Assembly (NCBI RefSeq): GCF_005280255.1
Contig: NZ_CP040018.1
Location: forward strand, 2,108,001 to 2,172,000
Source: Arthrobacter sp. 24S4-2
Lineage (GTDB): Bacteria > Actinomycetota > Actinomycetes > Actinomycetales > Micrococcaceae
Direction of reading: 5' to 3'
DNA: 64,000 nt
The notes under the pieces are model-generated. The model saw only the letters and a list, made by a program, of their open reading frames with translations, did not search any database and was not told the DNA's origin. Numbering within the stretch: position 1 is the stretch's first letter; every line of letters begins with the position of its first letter. Position numbers and translations under genes: made by a program. Positions 16,159 to 24,814 of this stretch are shown here, in pieces.

Positions 16159-17616
16159 ATGACACAACGCGAGGCCTTGCCTCCTGCAGCAACTATCACC
16201 GGAGAGGATGGCATGATTCCTTCTTCGACTTCTGCACCTCGACGCACTCTGCGATCCATCGACATATTCTTCCTCGTCGTCGCGGCCGCCGCCCCACTGG
16301 CCGGGGTTGTAGGCAACGGAGCGCTAGGAGTCCTGCTAGGCAACGGTGCGGGCATGCCGAGCTCCTACCTGATCGCAGGGCTAATCCTTGTCCTCTTCTC
16401 GGTGGGTTTCGTGCGGATGAGCCCGCATGTCCGCGGTGGGGGAGCGTTCTACGTCTACGTACGGCGTGGCCTTGGGGCAACGGCAGGGTTGGCCGCAGCG
16501 TTTGTGGCTATCGTCGTTTACACCGTGATGGTCGTGGGCAGTGCCGCAGGATTCGGTTTTTTCGCCAATGTATTTTTCGTGGACAATCTCGGAATCGATA
16601 TTCCGTGGTACGCATGGTCAGGATTTGCATTATTGCTCGTCGCAATCGTTGGCTATCGCGAGATATCCATGGGGGCCCGCGTCCTGGCAGTATTCCTCAC
16701 CTTAGAGGTGCTCATCTTGATTGCATTGATTGTCGGCGTCCTCGTGCACGGCGGTAGCTCGGGCATCACCACAGAGTCGTTTATGCCCCCAACAGTGCTC
16801 AGCGGGTCGGTGGGAATCGGTTTGATGTTCGCATTTGCATCATTTCTCGGATTCGAATCAGCCGGAATCTACAGTGAAGAGGCACTCAATGGACAGCGAA
16901 CGGTTCGTCGCGCCCTCATTTCCGCAGTGATCTTCATCGCTATATTCTACACAATCGCAATGTGGAGTGTAGTCATCGCCTTCGGTGCCGATGGGATCGT
17001 CGCAGCGGCAGCCGAGAATCCTGGCACCCTTGTTTTCCGAGCCTTTGCGAAGTTCACTAATCCAGTTCTCACGACGGCGGTCCAAGGGCTAATGGTTACG
17101 AGTGCACTGGCAGCCACTATCGCCCTCCACAACGCTGCTTCACGGTATCTGTTTGCACTAGCGCGCGAAGGTATGCTTCACCGGAAACTGGGTCAAATCC
17201 ATCGCCGGCTGAACTCACCACATGTCGCCAGCCTTGCGGTGACAGTGGTGACAGTGACGCTGCTTGCACTCTTCGCAATCGGCAACGCAGATCCACTGCT
17301 CACAGTTCTTTCAAGCACATTCGGACTGGCTACACTCGGGATCATCCTGCTGCAGGCTGCGACCTCAGTTTCGGTCGTCGTCTACTTTTCCCGTCGAAAA
17401 GAGGAGCCGGGCGGTCTGCTCTGGACATTGCTCATCGCTTCAATCGCTGCCGTATCCCTCGTTGCTGTGGCCGCGCTCGTAGTTGCCAACTACTCCATAC
17501 TCACAGGCGACCTGGGGGCGCTAAACCTTGCGCCATGGCTGCTCCTGATAGCCGCGCTTGCAGGGCTTGTAGTTGTGCGACTGCGACCGAAATCGAACAC
17601 TGAGTCAGCCGCATGA
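16159..17616 (+). CDS. APC-superfamily amino acid/amine permease
   Basis: This 485-residue integral membrane protein of the amino acid-polyamine-organocation superfamily has about 12 hydrophobic segments. The first is IDIFFLVVAAAAPLAGVVGNGALG, and conserved APC blocks follow, such as FASFLGFESAGIYSEEALN (TM6-like) and NAASRYLFALAREGML (TM8-like). It likely imports an amine or amino acid. ATG 16159 follows AAGGA at good spacing. It is the first gene of a cluster with a nitrilase-like hydrolase 70 bp downstream, so its substrate is probably what that enzyme hydrolyses, or a precursor. Base composition is a little less GC-rich than the flanking IS genes. Confidence 0.85.
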   Translation: MTQREALPPAATITGEDGMIPSSTSAPRRTLRSIDIFFLVVAAAAPLAGVVGNGALGVLLGNGAGMPSSYLIAGLILVLFSVGFVRMSPHVRGGGAFYVYVRRGLGATAGLAAAFVAIVVYTVMVVGSAAGFGFFANVFFVDNLGIDIPWYAWSGFALLLVAIVGYREISMGARVLAVFLTLEVLILIALIVGVLVHGGSSGITTESFMPPTVLSGSVGIGLMFAFASFLGFESAGIYSEEALNGQRTVRRALISAVIFIAIFYTIAMWSVVIAFGADGIVAAAAENPGTLVFRAFAKFTNPVLTTAVQGLMVTSALAATIALHNAASRYLFALAREGMLHRKLGQIHRRLNSPHVASLAVTVVTVTLLALFAIGNADPLLTVLSSTFGLATLGIILLQAATSVSVVVYFSRRKEEPGGLLWTLLIASIAAVSLVAVAALVVANYSILTGDLGALNLAPWLLLIAALAGLVVVRLRPKSNTESAA

Positions 17617-17686
17617 CTCGGTCGGGTCATCCCCACAAACTGGGGTCGCCGAAATGTTGGTCACCGATCACGATGGGAGAAATTCA

Positions 17687-18943
17687 ATGATTGCGACACC
17701 CGAGGGAGCTCGCCCTCCGAAGCAGCGCATTAAAGCGAGTACGGTGCGAGCTCCCGAACCCAAGGCAGCCCAGATAATGCCGGTAGCTCCTTACATGGCT
17801 GTGGGACTGTCTACGGTCGTGCACGGGATCGGTGAGCGCAGACATATTGGGCGGAATCTGGACATTATTGAGGACGCGATCCACGCCGCTGTCTCGACAA
17901 TCGGCATAAACATGCCCGTCAAATTCATCACTCTGGCAGAGGGCGCCCTGACTGGCTTTACGGACGAGATCTTCGACATACCGCATGTAACCGCAGCGCG
18001 CGAACTGTTCATTGATATCCCAGGACCGGAAACTGAGCGGCTTTCCGCTCTTGCGCGCCATTACAAGACCTATATTGCCGTGCAGTGTAAGGCGCGCTGG
18101 CCAGAGGTGATGCCCGATAGATTCTTCAACAACATGATTGTTATCTCGCCAGAGGGTGAGATCGTGCATCGCGCGGCCAAGAACCATCTATGGTGTCGTG
18201 AGCGCTCTTGCACCCCTCACGACATCTACGATCGGTGGGTCGAACTATTTGGCAGTGGTATCGATGCCTTCTATCCGGTTCTACGTACCCCAGACATCGG
18301 CAACATCGGCACGATCTGTTGTAGTGATGGCGAATATCCCGAAGCTGTCCGAGCGCTGGCCCTAAATGGCGCCGAGGTCGTCTATCGACCCAGCGAGGCG
18401 GTACCCATGACTCAAACTGGCCCTGACGCCGGAGGTACTTGGCTGCTGCAGAATCGTGCCCACGCACACTTCAACAGCCTGTACATGATATGTCCGAATG
18501 TTGGCCCGGTCTATGCGCATCCCGCGATGGAGCATCCATTCGACATCGGCGGCGGGAACTCCCACATCATTGACTATCAAGGCAACGTGGTAGCTCATAC
18601 GTCCTCGGGCAACAACACACTGGTGGCCGGGATCGTCGACGTAGAAGCGCTGCGCCAGTTCCGTGTCATGAACCTCAACTCCAACTGGATGAAAGATCTG
18701 CGTACTGAGATTTTCCAACAGATGTACGAAAAACCAATTCATCCCGCAAATCTTTGGCTTAAGCAGGAGCCGGCGCAACACGCCGAGGTCGATGAGGTCT
18801 ACCGCGACAATATCCGTCGCCTGATCGAACGTGGCGCGTTTACACCTCCAGCCAACTCCTTCGAGGGCGCGCGTTATATTCCTGCGAGCAACGACCTTGC
18901 CGCGTCAGCCTGGGCGACAGCTCGCAAGCTCTGGGATGAGTGA
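17687..18943 (+). CDS. Nitrilase-superfamily amidohydrolase
   Basis: This 418-residue carbon-nitrogen hydrolase has the Glu-Lys-Cys triad visible: Glu85 in LAEGALTGF, Lys165 in AAKNHLW and Cys212 in ICCSDGEYPE. It would hydrolyse an amide or nitrile C-N bond in the cytosol. It is longer than typical omega-amidases (about 270) and closer to formamidase or aliphatic-amidase-type members, with a C-terminal extension (SNWMKDLRTEIFQQMYEKPIHPANLW). ATG 17687 follows GGGAGA at good spacing; the frame extends further up without a site. Linkage to a permease and two SDRs suggests a small catabolic pathway. The substrate cannot be read from the sequence. Confidence 0.82.
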   Translation: MIATPEGARPPKQRIKASTVRAPEPKAAQIMPVAPYMAVGLSTVVHGIGERRHIGRNLDIIEDAIHAAVSTIGINMPVKFITLAEGALTGFTDEIFDIPHVTAARELFIDIPGPETERLSALARHYKTYIAVQCKARWPEVMPDRFFNNMIVISPEGEIVHRAAKNHLWCRERSCTPHDIYDRWVELFGSGIDAFYPVLRTPDIGNIGTICCSDGEYPEAVRALALNGAEVVYRPSEAVPMTQTGPDAGGTWLLQNRAHAHFNSLYMICPNVGPVYAHPAMEHPFDIGGGNSHIIDYQGNVVAHTSSGNNTLVAGIVDVEALRQFRVMNLNSNWMKDLRTEIFQQMYEKPIHPANLWLKQEPAQHAEVDEVYRDNIRRLIERGAFTPPANSFEGARYIPASNDLAASAWATARKLWDE

Positions 18944-19349
18944 AACGTGCAATGACATCGACCCGGCGTCGCGCAGACGAAATTTATTTTCAGGTTGTAC
19001 AGAGACAATTCAACTTGAAATAGTAAGCCTTCTACCGATTACTGGTTCTCGGCCTAGTAGCGGCCGCAGGCGCGCGGTCATTTTCGGCAAAAACGGCCGC
19101 GGTCGGAGTCATCGACCGAGGCTTGCGCTCGACGGTGTCCCTGCGAGAGACCCGCCCCGCGTCCTTCAAAGATGTCGGCACCGAGAGCACTTCCACGCCT
19201 GCACCCCTCCGCGGAAATGACCGCGGCGACAATTTGGAACTTTTCGTGATGGATCGCAATACGTGTGAGGTGCTAAGCGACGTTCGTCAGCAACTTCGCA
19301 TCGTCCGCGACGACGAAGTGAGATCATGCCACCATCTAAGGAATCTGTT
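18944..19349. other. Intergenic, no recognisable gene
   Basis: About 400 bp lie between the nitrilase-like gene and the first SDR. The 3' end carries the AAGGA ribosome-binding site for ATG 19350. Short open frames on both strands show no family signature. The gap may hold a separate promoter for the SDR. Confidence 0.45.
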
Positions 19350-20129
19350 ATGTCAACCCTTCCGCATATTGGACATCCCGATCTGTTGGACAAAGTTTGT
19401 CTCGTCACCGGCGCCGGCGGAGGCATCGGGGCCAGCGCATCACTCTATCTGGCCGACTGTGGCGCGACGGTGATTTTGGCGGATCGTAACCTTGCCGCGA
19501 CATCTGTCATCGCTAAGCAGATCGTCGAGCGAGGTAGCGTGGCATCCGCGATCTTGCTTGATGTAACGGTCGACAGCGAAGTCGCTGCCGCCGTCGAATT
19601 TATTGAGCGGGAGTACGGTGCACTTCACCTAGCGTTCAATAATGCGGGCGTCGATGGGCCAGCGCTTTTGTTGCATGAACAGGATCCCAATGAAGTAAGC
19701 CGTATCCTTGACGTGAACTTTTTTGGGGTCTACCGGTCGATGAGGCACGAAATCCCCGCCATGCTCCGTGCCGGCGGGGGCGTCATTCTCAACACCGCAT
19801 CGGTGGGCGGCATAATTGCGGCGCCGGGAATCGGCCCCTATTGCGCGAGTAAGCATGCTGTCATTGGCCTGACCAAGTCAGCAGCTGCAGACTATGGGCG
19901 ACTCGGCATCCGGGTAAACGCCCTTGCTCCTGGAGCTGTGCGGACGAACCTTCTTACCGACTGGTTGAACGAGGAGGGCGCCCTCGAAAAGATGGCTGAG
20001 ATGACTCCTCAGGGTCGCATTGCCGAACCTGAGGAGATGGCAGCCATCGTGGGCTGGATGCTGTCGGACGCGTCGCTCTTTATGACTGGCTCCGTTGTCA
20101 CGGCGGACGGCGGCTTTACGGCAGTGTGA
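19350..20129 (+). CDS. Short-chain dehydrogenase/reductase (first of two)
   Basis: This is a classical SDR of about 259 residues. It has the NAD(P)-binding motif TGAGGGIGAS, the adenine-pocket NNAG (FNNAGVDG), catalytic Ser in NTASVGG, and Tyr-x-x-x-Lys in YCASKHAVIGLTKSAA. The Asp after the second strand (LADRN) favours NAD+. ATG 19350 follows AAGGA; an ATG 24 bp upstream lacks a site. It probably oxidises an alcohol or reduces a ketone in the pathway of the upstream hydrolase; specificity is unknown. Confidence 0.85.
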   Translation: MSTLPHIGHPDLLDKVCLVTGAGGGIGASASLYLADCGATVILADRNLAATSVIAKQIVERGSVASAILLDVTVDSEVAAAVEFIEREYGALHLAFNNAGVDGPALLLHEQDPNEVSRILDVNFFGVYRSMRHEIPAMLRAGGGVILNTASVGGIIAAPGIGPYCASKHAVIGLTKSAAADYGRLGIRVNALAPGAVRTNLLTDWLNEEGALEKMAEMTPQGRIAEPEEMAAIVGWMLSDASLFMTGSVVTADGGFTAV

Positions 20130-20301
20130 TCCCCGTAGTGGGCGCCGGATTCGTCCAGCCATTGGAGCAATTGGGACGGTGGTGTCGCGCCGCCAAAGCG
20201 TCAGGAGGTCAACGACCGGATTATGGACTGGGAGACTAGGGCGATCAGCGACCTATCGATGGGCGGCTTCGGACTGCAGGTCAAGACGGGATCATCGGGA
20301 T

Positions 20302-20403
20302 GTGGCGAAAGTGACCATGGAGTGGGTCCACTGGTACAACACCACCCGGCGGCGCAGCAACCAACCGATGTGCCCTCCCGACGAGTTCGAGCAGCACTTC
20401 TAA
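20302..20403 (+). pseudogene. IS3-family OrfB C-terminal scrap
   Basis: The reading VTMEWVHWYNTTRRRSNQPMCPPDEFEQHF followed by a stop matches the last 30 or so residues of an IS3-family OrfB (consensus WV.WYN..R.HS.LG..PP.EFE). It sits between the two SDR genes and marks an old insertion and deletion. Confidence 0.65.
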
Positions 20404-20533
20404 GCTCAAATAGACGCTTTGCCAGACGACGAGGCTCCCAGCAGGAAAACGGCCTGAGCCTGGCACGGTTCAGATTCCCCGGCCATGCGTGCGGGAAAAC
20501 AAAAACGGACCCAAGATTGAAAGCGAGAACGAC

Positions 20534-21277
20534 ATGAGTCAGACAAAAACCCCAGGACGTGTAATCGTGACCGGCGGTGCTTCAGGTATCGGTTTGGCTG
20601 TCGCGAAGGCATTCCTCGAAAGCGGTGCCCAGGTCGGTATCGTTGACAAGGCATTTGGTGACGCCCTCGCCGGATATGGCAATCGCCTGCACACCAGGGT
20701 GGCAGACGTCTCCGACGAAACGGAGATTGCCGGGGCCATCAACGAACTGAGCACTGCCATGGGGGGAGTCGATACGGTCGTGGCCAGTGCCGGCATTGAC
20801 GGGGAATTGGGCGCTAGCGTCGGTGACGTCACTACCGCCGACTTTCGTCGTGTTCTTGAGGTGAACGTGCTCGGCGTATTCCACACTGTCAAGCACTCGC
20901 TGCCACACATGGTCGAGGAGGAGCACGCATCCGTGACGATTATCGGGTCGGATTCGGGATTCGTCTCGGCCCCAGGCATGCTTGCCTACAACGCCTCGAA
21001 AGGTGCCCTGGTGCAATTGACCAGGGCTCTTTCTTTCGAGCTTTTCGTCCAACACGGCATCAGAGTCAACAGTGTGTGCCCGTCGATTGTCGACACGCCC
21101 ATGGCACGTCGCGGTCTGGGCGTCGAGAGCTTCGAGGACGCGCCATACCCGGTCAACACAGCAGAGGATGTGGCCCGAAGCGTACTGTTCCTCTCTTCTC
21201 CTCAGGCACGAGCGATTAACGGGGTGAACCTGCTGTCCGATTTTGGATTCTCCGCCCGCTCGTCGTTCCCGGCGTAA
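20534..21277 (+). CDS. Short-chain dehydrogenase/reductase (second of two)
   Basis: This 247-residue classical SDR has TGGASGIGLAVA at the nucleotide site, ASAGIDG in place of the usual NNAG, Ser in IIGSDSGFVS, and Tyr-x-x-x-Lys in YNASKGALVQLTRAL. Asp in IVDKA suggests NAD+. ATG 20534 is preceded by a purine-rich GCGAGAAC stretch; the ribosome site is weak. It is separated from the first SDR by IS debris, so the two may no longer be co-transcribed. Confidence 0.83.
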   Translation: MSQTKTPGRVIVTGGASGIGLAVAKAFLESGAQVGIVDKAFGDALAGYGNRLHTRVADVSDETEIAGAINELSTAMGGVDTVVASAGIDGELGASVGDVTTADFRRVLEVNVLGVFHTVKHSLPHMVEEEHASVTIIGSDSGFVSAPGMLAYNASKGALVQLTRALSFELFVQHGIRVNSVCPSIVDTPMARRGLGVESFEDAPYPVNTAEDVARSVLFLSSPQARAINGVNLLSDFGFSARSSFPA

Positions 21278-21497
21278 GAGGACGTGAATCAGTGTCCGTC
21301 AGACCGTCCGGTCAGTACAGGCGGATCACCTAAGTGCGCCCATCGAGGGCGCGCATTGGATCCCACAAAACCGCCGACCAGGAAGCGAACAACCTGCGAG
21401 CAACACATTTCACCTCCCGGGCCTTCCCCGGCGGACTAGACCCCTCATCTTTGGCCTATCCACAATTTCACGAAAGGCAGCGCTGAATCGCCCGCGT

Positions 21498-21701
21498 TTG
21501 AAGGAGGCATCGATTACCCGGAAGGACAGTCCCACACCAGGACAACGGAAGTGCCGGGTCGAACTGCGTGAGCGCGCGACGCGGATGGCGATTGAGGCAA
21601 GGAAGGACACGTCGACCAGGACAGGGGCTTACCGCCGGATCGGCGAGCAGCTTGGAGTGAATCCCGAGGCGTTGCGGACCTGGGTGCACGTGCCGAGCTA
21701 G
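21498..21701 (+). pseudogene. IS3-family OrfA fragment
   Basis: The sequence RVELRERATRMAIEARKDTSTRTGAYRRIGEQLGVNPEALRTWV is the N-terminal helix-turn-helix of an IS3-family OrfA. The frame then breaks: a following AELDEG segment is in another frame and a TAG ends the visible one at 21701. The coiled coil and orfB are absent. Confidence 0.7.
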
Positions 21702-22147
21702 ACGAGGGACTAAGAACCTGTTCGGAGTAGTCTCGAGCGCGCCGGTTGTAGGCCCTCGCTGGTGGCCATGGCATTCGCGTCTGAGGACTTCGGGCCTCCT
21801 CGACCTCGACCTAGAAGGTGGACCCCGCCGGTGGACTTCACCTTGTCGGCCACCTCGGGCCGGGTTCGGTGGCGCGGAGGATCGCGCCGAGACTGCCCGA
21901 TGCACCTATCGGTGCCAGGCAGGCGGCGCCGGCTCCCGCGGCCAGGACTTTCGCCGGGGGGAGCTCTGCCTGCCGCGGTCACATGTCCCCAAGGCATCGG
22001 GCATCGTGTCCTGCCACAGGGAGTATGGCGCGAATTAGGGTCGCTTTAGCGATGCCGTAGGTCTGAGGGCCACTTGCGATGTCAGGTCTGAGCTGGCAAC
22101 AACGTCTCAAAGACCATGCTGCGCTTGTGGCGGCACGTGGTTAATTA
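21702..22147. other. Debris region, no recognisable gene
   Basis: About 450 bp lie between the OrfA scrap and the decayed monooxygenase/OYE remnant. Overlapping open frames reflect the high GC content. I recognise no family, RNA or repeat. Confidence 0.4.
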
Positions 22148-22640
22148 TGGGGTCAGTATCGCCTCCTCTGCGGAGACACCGGGTGTCCAGCGCAGGTGCC
22201 CGTCCTGTGTGATGGAATCAGGTTCCTTGGGACGGTCGGCATCGGTACGGCCGCTCAGGGGCTTGGGGCGACCGGCCCTGAACTGTGGGATCCACTGTGA
22301 CCCAGGGCCGTCGTATTCCTGTTCAGCGGCAGCGTGCAATGTCCACTGCGGGTGTGCGGGTGTGCGGGTTGTGCGGGTGTGCGCGACCGAGTGCCACGAG
22401 GTAAGCGCGTCCGGCCAGGAGGACGGAGTTGGCATCGTCGTAGGTGGAGATGGCACCTACGACAATCACCGCAACTCCGGCCGGTGCGGCGATCTCCTGC
22501 CGGACGCGGTCGGCGAAGGGCATCTGGTAGCTGCGGCCAATCGTATGCTTCCCATCCTTGGAGATCTAACGTGTGGAGACGTCGATGCCGGCCGCACCAT
22601 GATCGACGAATGCGTGCGGGATGCCACTTGAATCGTCAGG
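22148..22640 (-). pseudogene. Decayed duplicate of the OYE domain of the 56-59 kb fusion gene
   Basis: Base by base this stretch follows 56570-57050, the C-terminal end of the monooxygenase/OYE fusion gene. Shared blocks include GACACCGGGTGTCCA, GATGGAATCAGGTTCCTT and ATTCCTGTTCAGCGGCAGCG. It has many substitutions and several indels, including loss of a segment after the shared GGTTCCTT and a GTGCGGGT expansion near 22355. No frame stays open. It shows that a second copy of this gene once existed here. Confidence 0.85.
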
Positions 22641-23099
22641 TTCGTTACTGCTGGTCTGAAGCGCCCATGAGGGTAGCGGCAGCATCTACTCATCAACCCG
22701 TGTCTTTCAACGCGATGGTTATGAGGCATCAGGCTTGAGACCGGCAGCTCGTTGAACCTCGATCAGGCGTTTGCGCGTTCGGGTTAATTCCCGAGTCCGG
22801 TAGTCGGGTTAGGCGAAGGCGCCGACAATGCCGTGGCGCCGGAGATGATGATGCAGTCGGGCAGGACCCAACCGAGCTTGATGATGTGTTTCCCGCCGCT
22901 ACTGCCGGCGAGCTGGATAACCATGCGAATGCCGAGATGATCACGTCCAAGACGCCGAGGAGCAGGCCGACGCCGGAGGCCCAATTCAGGATCGTCAAAG
23001 CCCTTGGCCCGCTCCGGGACGGTGGGCGTCGTGTCCGGGACAACCCTGAACGGAAGTCACGCAAGGCGTCCGCAGGGTCACGCCTGCTGCATCGGCGCG
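22641..23099. other. Region with an unassigned fragment, minus strand
   Basis: About 460 bp. On the minus strand at about 22784-22925 a frame reads MVIQLAGSSGGKHIIKLGWVLPDCIIISGATALS, which looks like genuine protein sequence with a hydrophobic stretch, but the frame is broken upstream and I do not recognise the family. Nothing else is evident. Confidence 0.4.
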
Positions 23100-23399
23100 T
23101 TACAGCGCGAGCTGCTTTCCGTAGCCGGCACTTGCCTCAGGAAACTTGGGTGTGGCCATTAAGTTTGGAGCAACTTGGGATGCGATGGTCGCCGGACAGA
23201 ATCGTTTCTCGATGATAGATCCGAATGGGACATCGGGCGAGAAGGCGACGGAGAAATGACCGAAGTCGTGACGTATAACAAGGAGGACACACCGCCGGTC
23301 GTAACCTGCGTTTATTTGAGCAGCCCTAACCGCTGCATTCAGTTTCTCGTCCATTTCGGTTCTGGTTTCGACATAAAAGTCGGCGATAACCTGTGTCAT
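23100..23399 (-). CDS. Small protein of unknown function downstream of catA
   Basis: This 99-residue protein begins MTQVIADFYVETRTEMDEKLNAAVRAAQ and contains RRCVLLVIRHDFGHFSVAFSPDVPFG. I do not recognise the family. ATG 23399 has GGAGG 8 bases upstream, which supports expression and excludes the longer frame. It lies 190 bp after catA, beyond a strong hairpin, so it probably has its own promoter or depends on read-through. No signal peptide or membrane segment is seen. Confidence 0.6.
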   Translation of the reverse strand: MTQVIADFYVETRTEMDEKLNAAVRAAQINAGYDRRCVLLVIRHDFGHFSVAFSPDVPFGSIIEKRFCPATIASQVAPNLMATPKFPEASAGYGKQLAL

Positions 23400-23523
23400 C
23401 TGTCGGTCCTCCCTAGAGTCGTGACCCGGTTGTAGGTATGCGAATGAATTTTGGAAATAGCCACCGCGGGGGCGGCGGCACCTCGGTCGTCTGGAATGTT
23501 GGCTTCCTTGTGCAGTAGCACGT

Positions 23524-23558
23524 GTGGTCTCCCCCTGAGGATTTCTGGGGGAGACCAC
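23524..23558 (-). terminator. Terminator hairpin after catA
   Basis: A perfect 12-bp inverted repeat, GTGGTCTCCCCC (23524-23535) against GGGGGAGACCAC (23547-23558), has an 11-base loop. It sits 33 bp downstream of the catA stop and is the likely end of the catBCA transcript. There is no long T run. Confidence 0.75.
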
Positions 23559-23590
23559 GCCGCTGCAAGTTCGCCGGCTGCTGGGTGGTG

Positions 23591-24439
23591 CTAGTTTGCC
23601 TGCGCCAGGGCGAAGTCGTAGGCCACTTCCTTGTCCGAGCCGTCGTTCTTGTCCTGGGGGTTGAGAATCAGTTCCGGCTTGACTGCCGAGGCGATATCGT
23701 CGCTGAGGTGTTCGCCGGCCTGGAAGTAGAGCTGGGTCGTGATCAGTTGGTGGTTGTCGGCGCTGACTTTCAGGTGGAGGTGGGCGGGGCGCCAGGCGTG
23801 CCAGCCTGCTGCTTCGATGAGTTTCCCACAGGCCCCGTCTGTGGGGATCTGGTAAGGCGCGGGCTGCACGGTGTTGATTTCGTACCGCCCGTCATCGTCT
23901 GTCAGGATTGTGCCACGGAGGTTCCACTCGGGAATTTCGGGCGCGAACTGGGAGTAGAAGCCAAGATCATCCGCGTGCCAGATTTCCACTTTTGCGCCGG
24001 CAAGGGCGCTGCCGTCGACTTTGGTGACTTTGCCGTGCAGCACCAGTGGCGTGCCCGGCTCATCGTCGCGCATCGGGAGTGTTCCGGGGGACTCCAAGAC
24101 CGGTGATTCGGGTACGTAGTAGGGGCCTTCGATGGTGCCCTTGCTGCCTTGCCGGTTTTCGTTGGCCACTTCCTCGACGGCATGTTCGACCCACACGTCT
24201 AGGAACAGTGGCCATTCGCCGGTCTCGCCCACCTCGATCAGCCAGGCCTTGAGTGCGTTGTACTCCTCATAGGTGACCTTTTCCTCAAGAACGGTGTCGA
24301 CCAGGGCTTTGATGGCGCGTGAAGCAAGTCGGTTAACCCGTTCAGTGGTGACTTCGGAGGTGACGCTCTTGTTGGCCCGGAAGCGCTCGGTAGCCTTGGC
24401 TCCCGAGTCAGCGGCTGTGGCCTGTGTTTCTACGGACAT
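23591..24439 (-). CDS. catA: Catechol 1,2-dioxygenase
   Basis: CatA is the intradiol dioxygenase that opens catechol between the hydroxyls to cis,cis-muconate, using non-haem Fe(III). The 282-residue protein has the N-terminal helical dimerisation domain and the catalytic beta-sandwich. The four iron ligands are visible: Tyr162 in WHADDLGFYSQF, Tyr196 in APYQIP, and His220 and His222 in RPAHLHLKV. Its start follows GAAAGGAACACC. It is the last gene of the catBCA set, following catC by 51 bp. In iac systems catechol is the end product, so CatA connects this set with the upstream iac genes. Confidence 0.95.
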   Translation of the reverse strand: MSVETQATAADSGAKATERFRANKSVTSEVTTERVNRLASRAIKALVDTVLEEKVTYEEYNALKAWLIEVGETGEWPLFLDVWVEHAVEEVANENRQGSKGTIEGPYYVPESPVLESPGTLPMRDDEPGTPLVLHGKVTKVDGSALAGAKVEIWHADDLGFYSQFAPEIPEWNLRGTILTDDDGRYEINTVQPAPYQIPTDGACGKLIEAAGWHAWRPAHLHLKVSADNHQLITTQLYFQAGEHLSDDIASAVKPELILNPQDKNDGSDKEVAYDFALAQAN

Positions 24440-24490
24440 GGTGTTCCTTTCTGAGTGTCAGGCTTCTTTAGCGATACCTGACATGTTTCG

Positions 24491-24778
24491 TTATTTGCTG
24501 CTATCGAGGGCGGAAGGGTGCTGAGCAAGGGGTGTGACCTCGATTTTCATGAAGGGGTAAAGCGGGAGTGCCTGCAGGATTTCGTGGAGTTCGTCGTTGC
24601 TGTCCACGTCGAATACTGAGTAGTTTGAGTAGCGGCCCACGACGCGCCACAGGTGAACCCAGCGCCCGTCACGTTGCAACTCCTGGGAACGGGCTCTTTC
24701 GGTGGCCTTAGCGGCTTCAACTTCCGCCGGTGGCAGATGTGATGGAACATTCACGTCCATCTTGACGAGATAAAGCAT
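24491..24778 (-). CDS. catC: Muconolactone delta-isomerase
   Basis: CatC converts muconolactone to beta-ketoadipate enol-lactone. The 95-residue protein shows the family ends MLYLVKMDVNVPSHLPPAE and LPLYPFMKIEVTPLAQHPS. The length is exactly that of the family, which forms homodecamers of ferredoxin-like subunits. It starts 37 bp after catB with a GGAGGAATC site. The next enzyme, enol-lactone hydrolase (CatD/PcaD), is not in the window. Confidence 0.95.
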   Translation of the reverse strand: MLYLVKMDVNVPSHLPPAEVEAAKATERARSQELQRDGRWVHLWRVVGRYSNYSVFDVDSNDELHEILQALPLYPFMKIEVTPLAQHPSALDSSK

Positions 24779-24814
24779 TGGTAGATTCCTCCGGAGTGGG
24801 TTTGGTCTGTCGGG

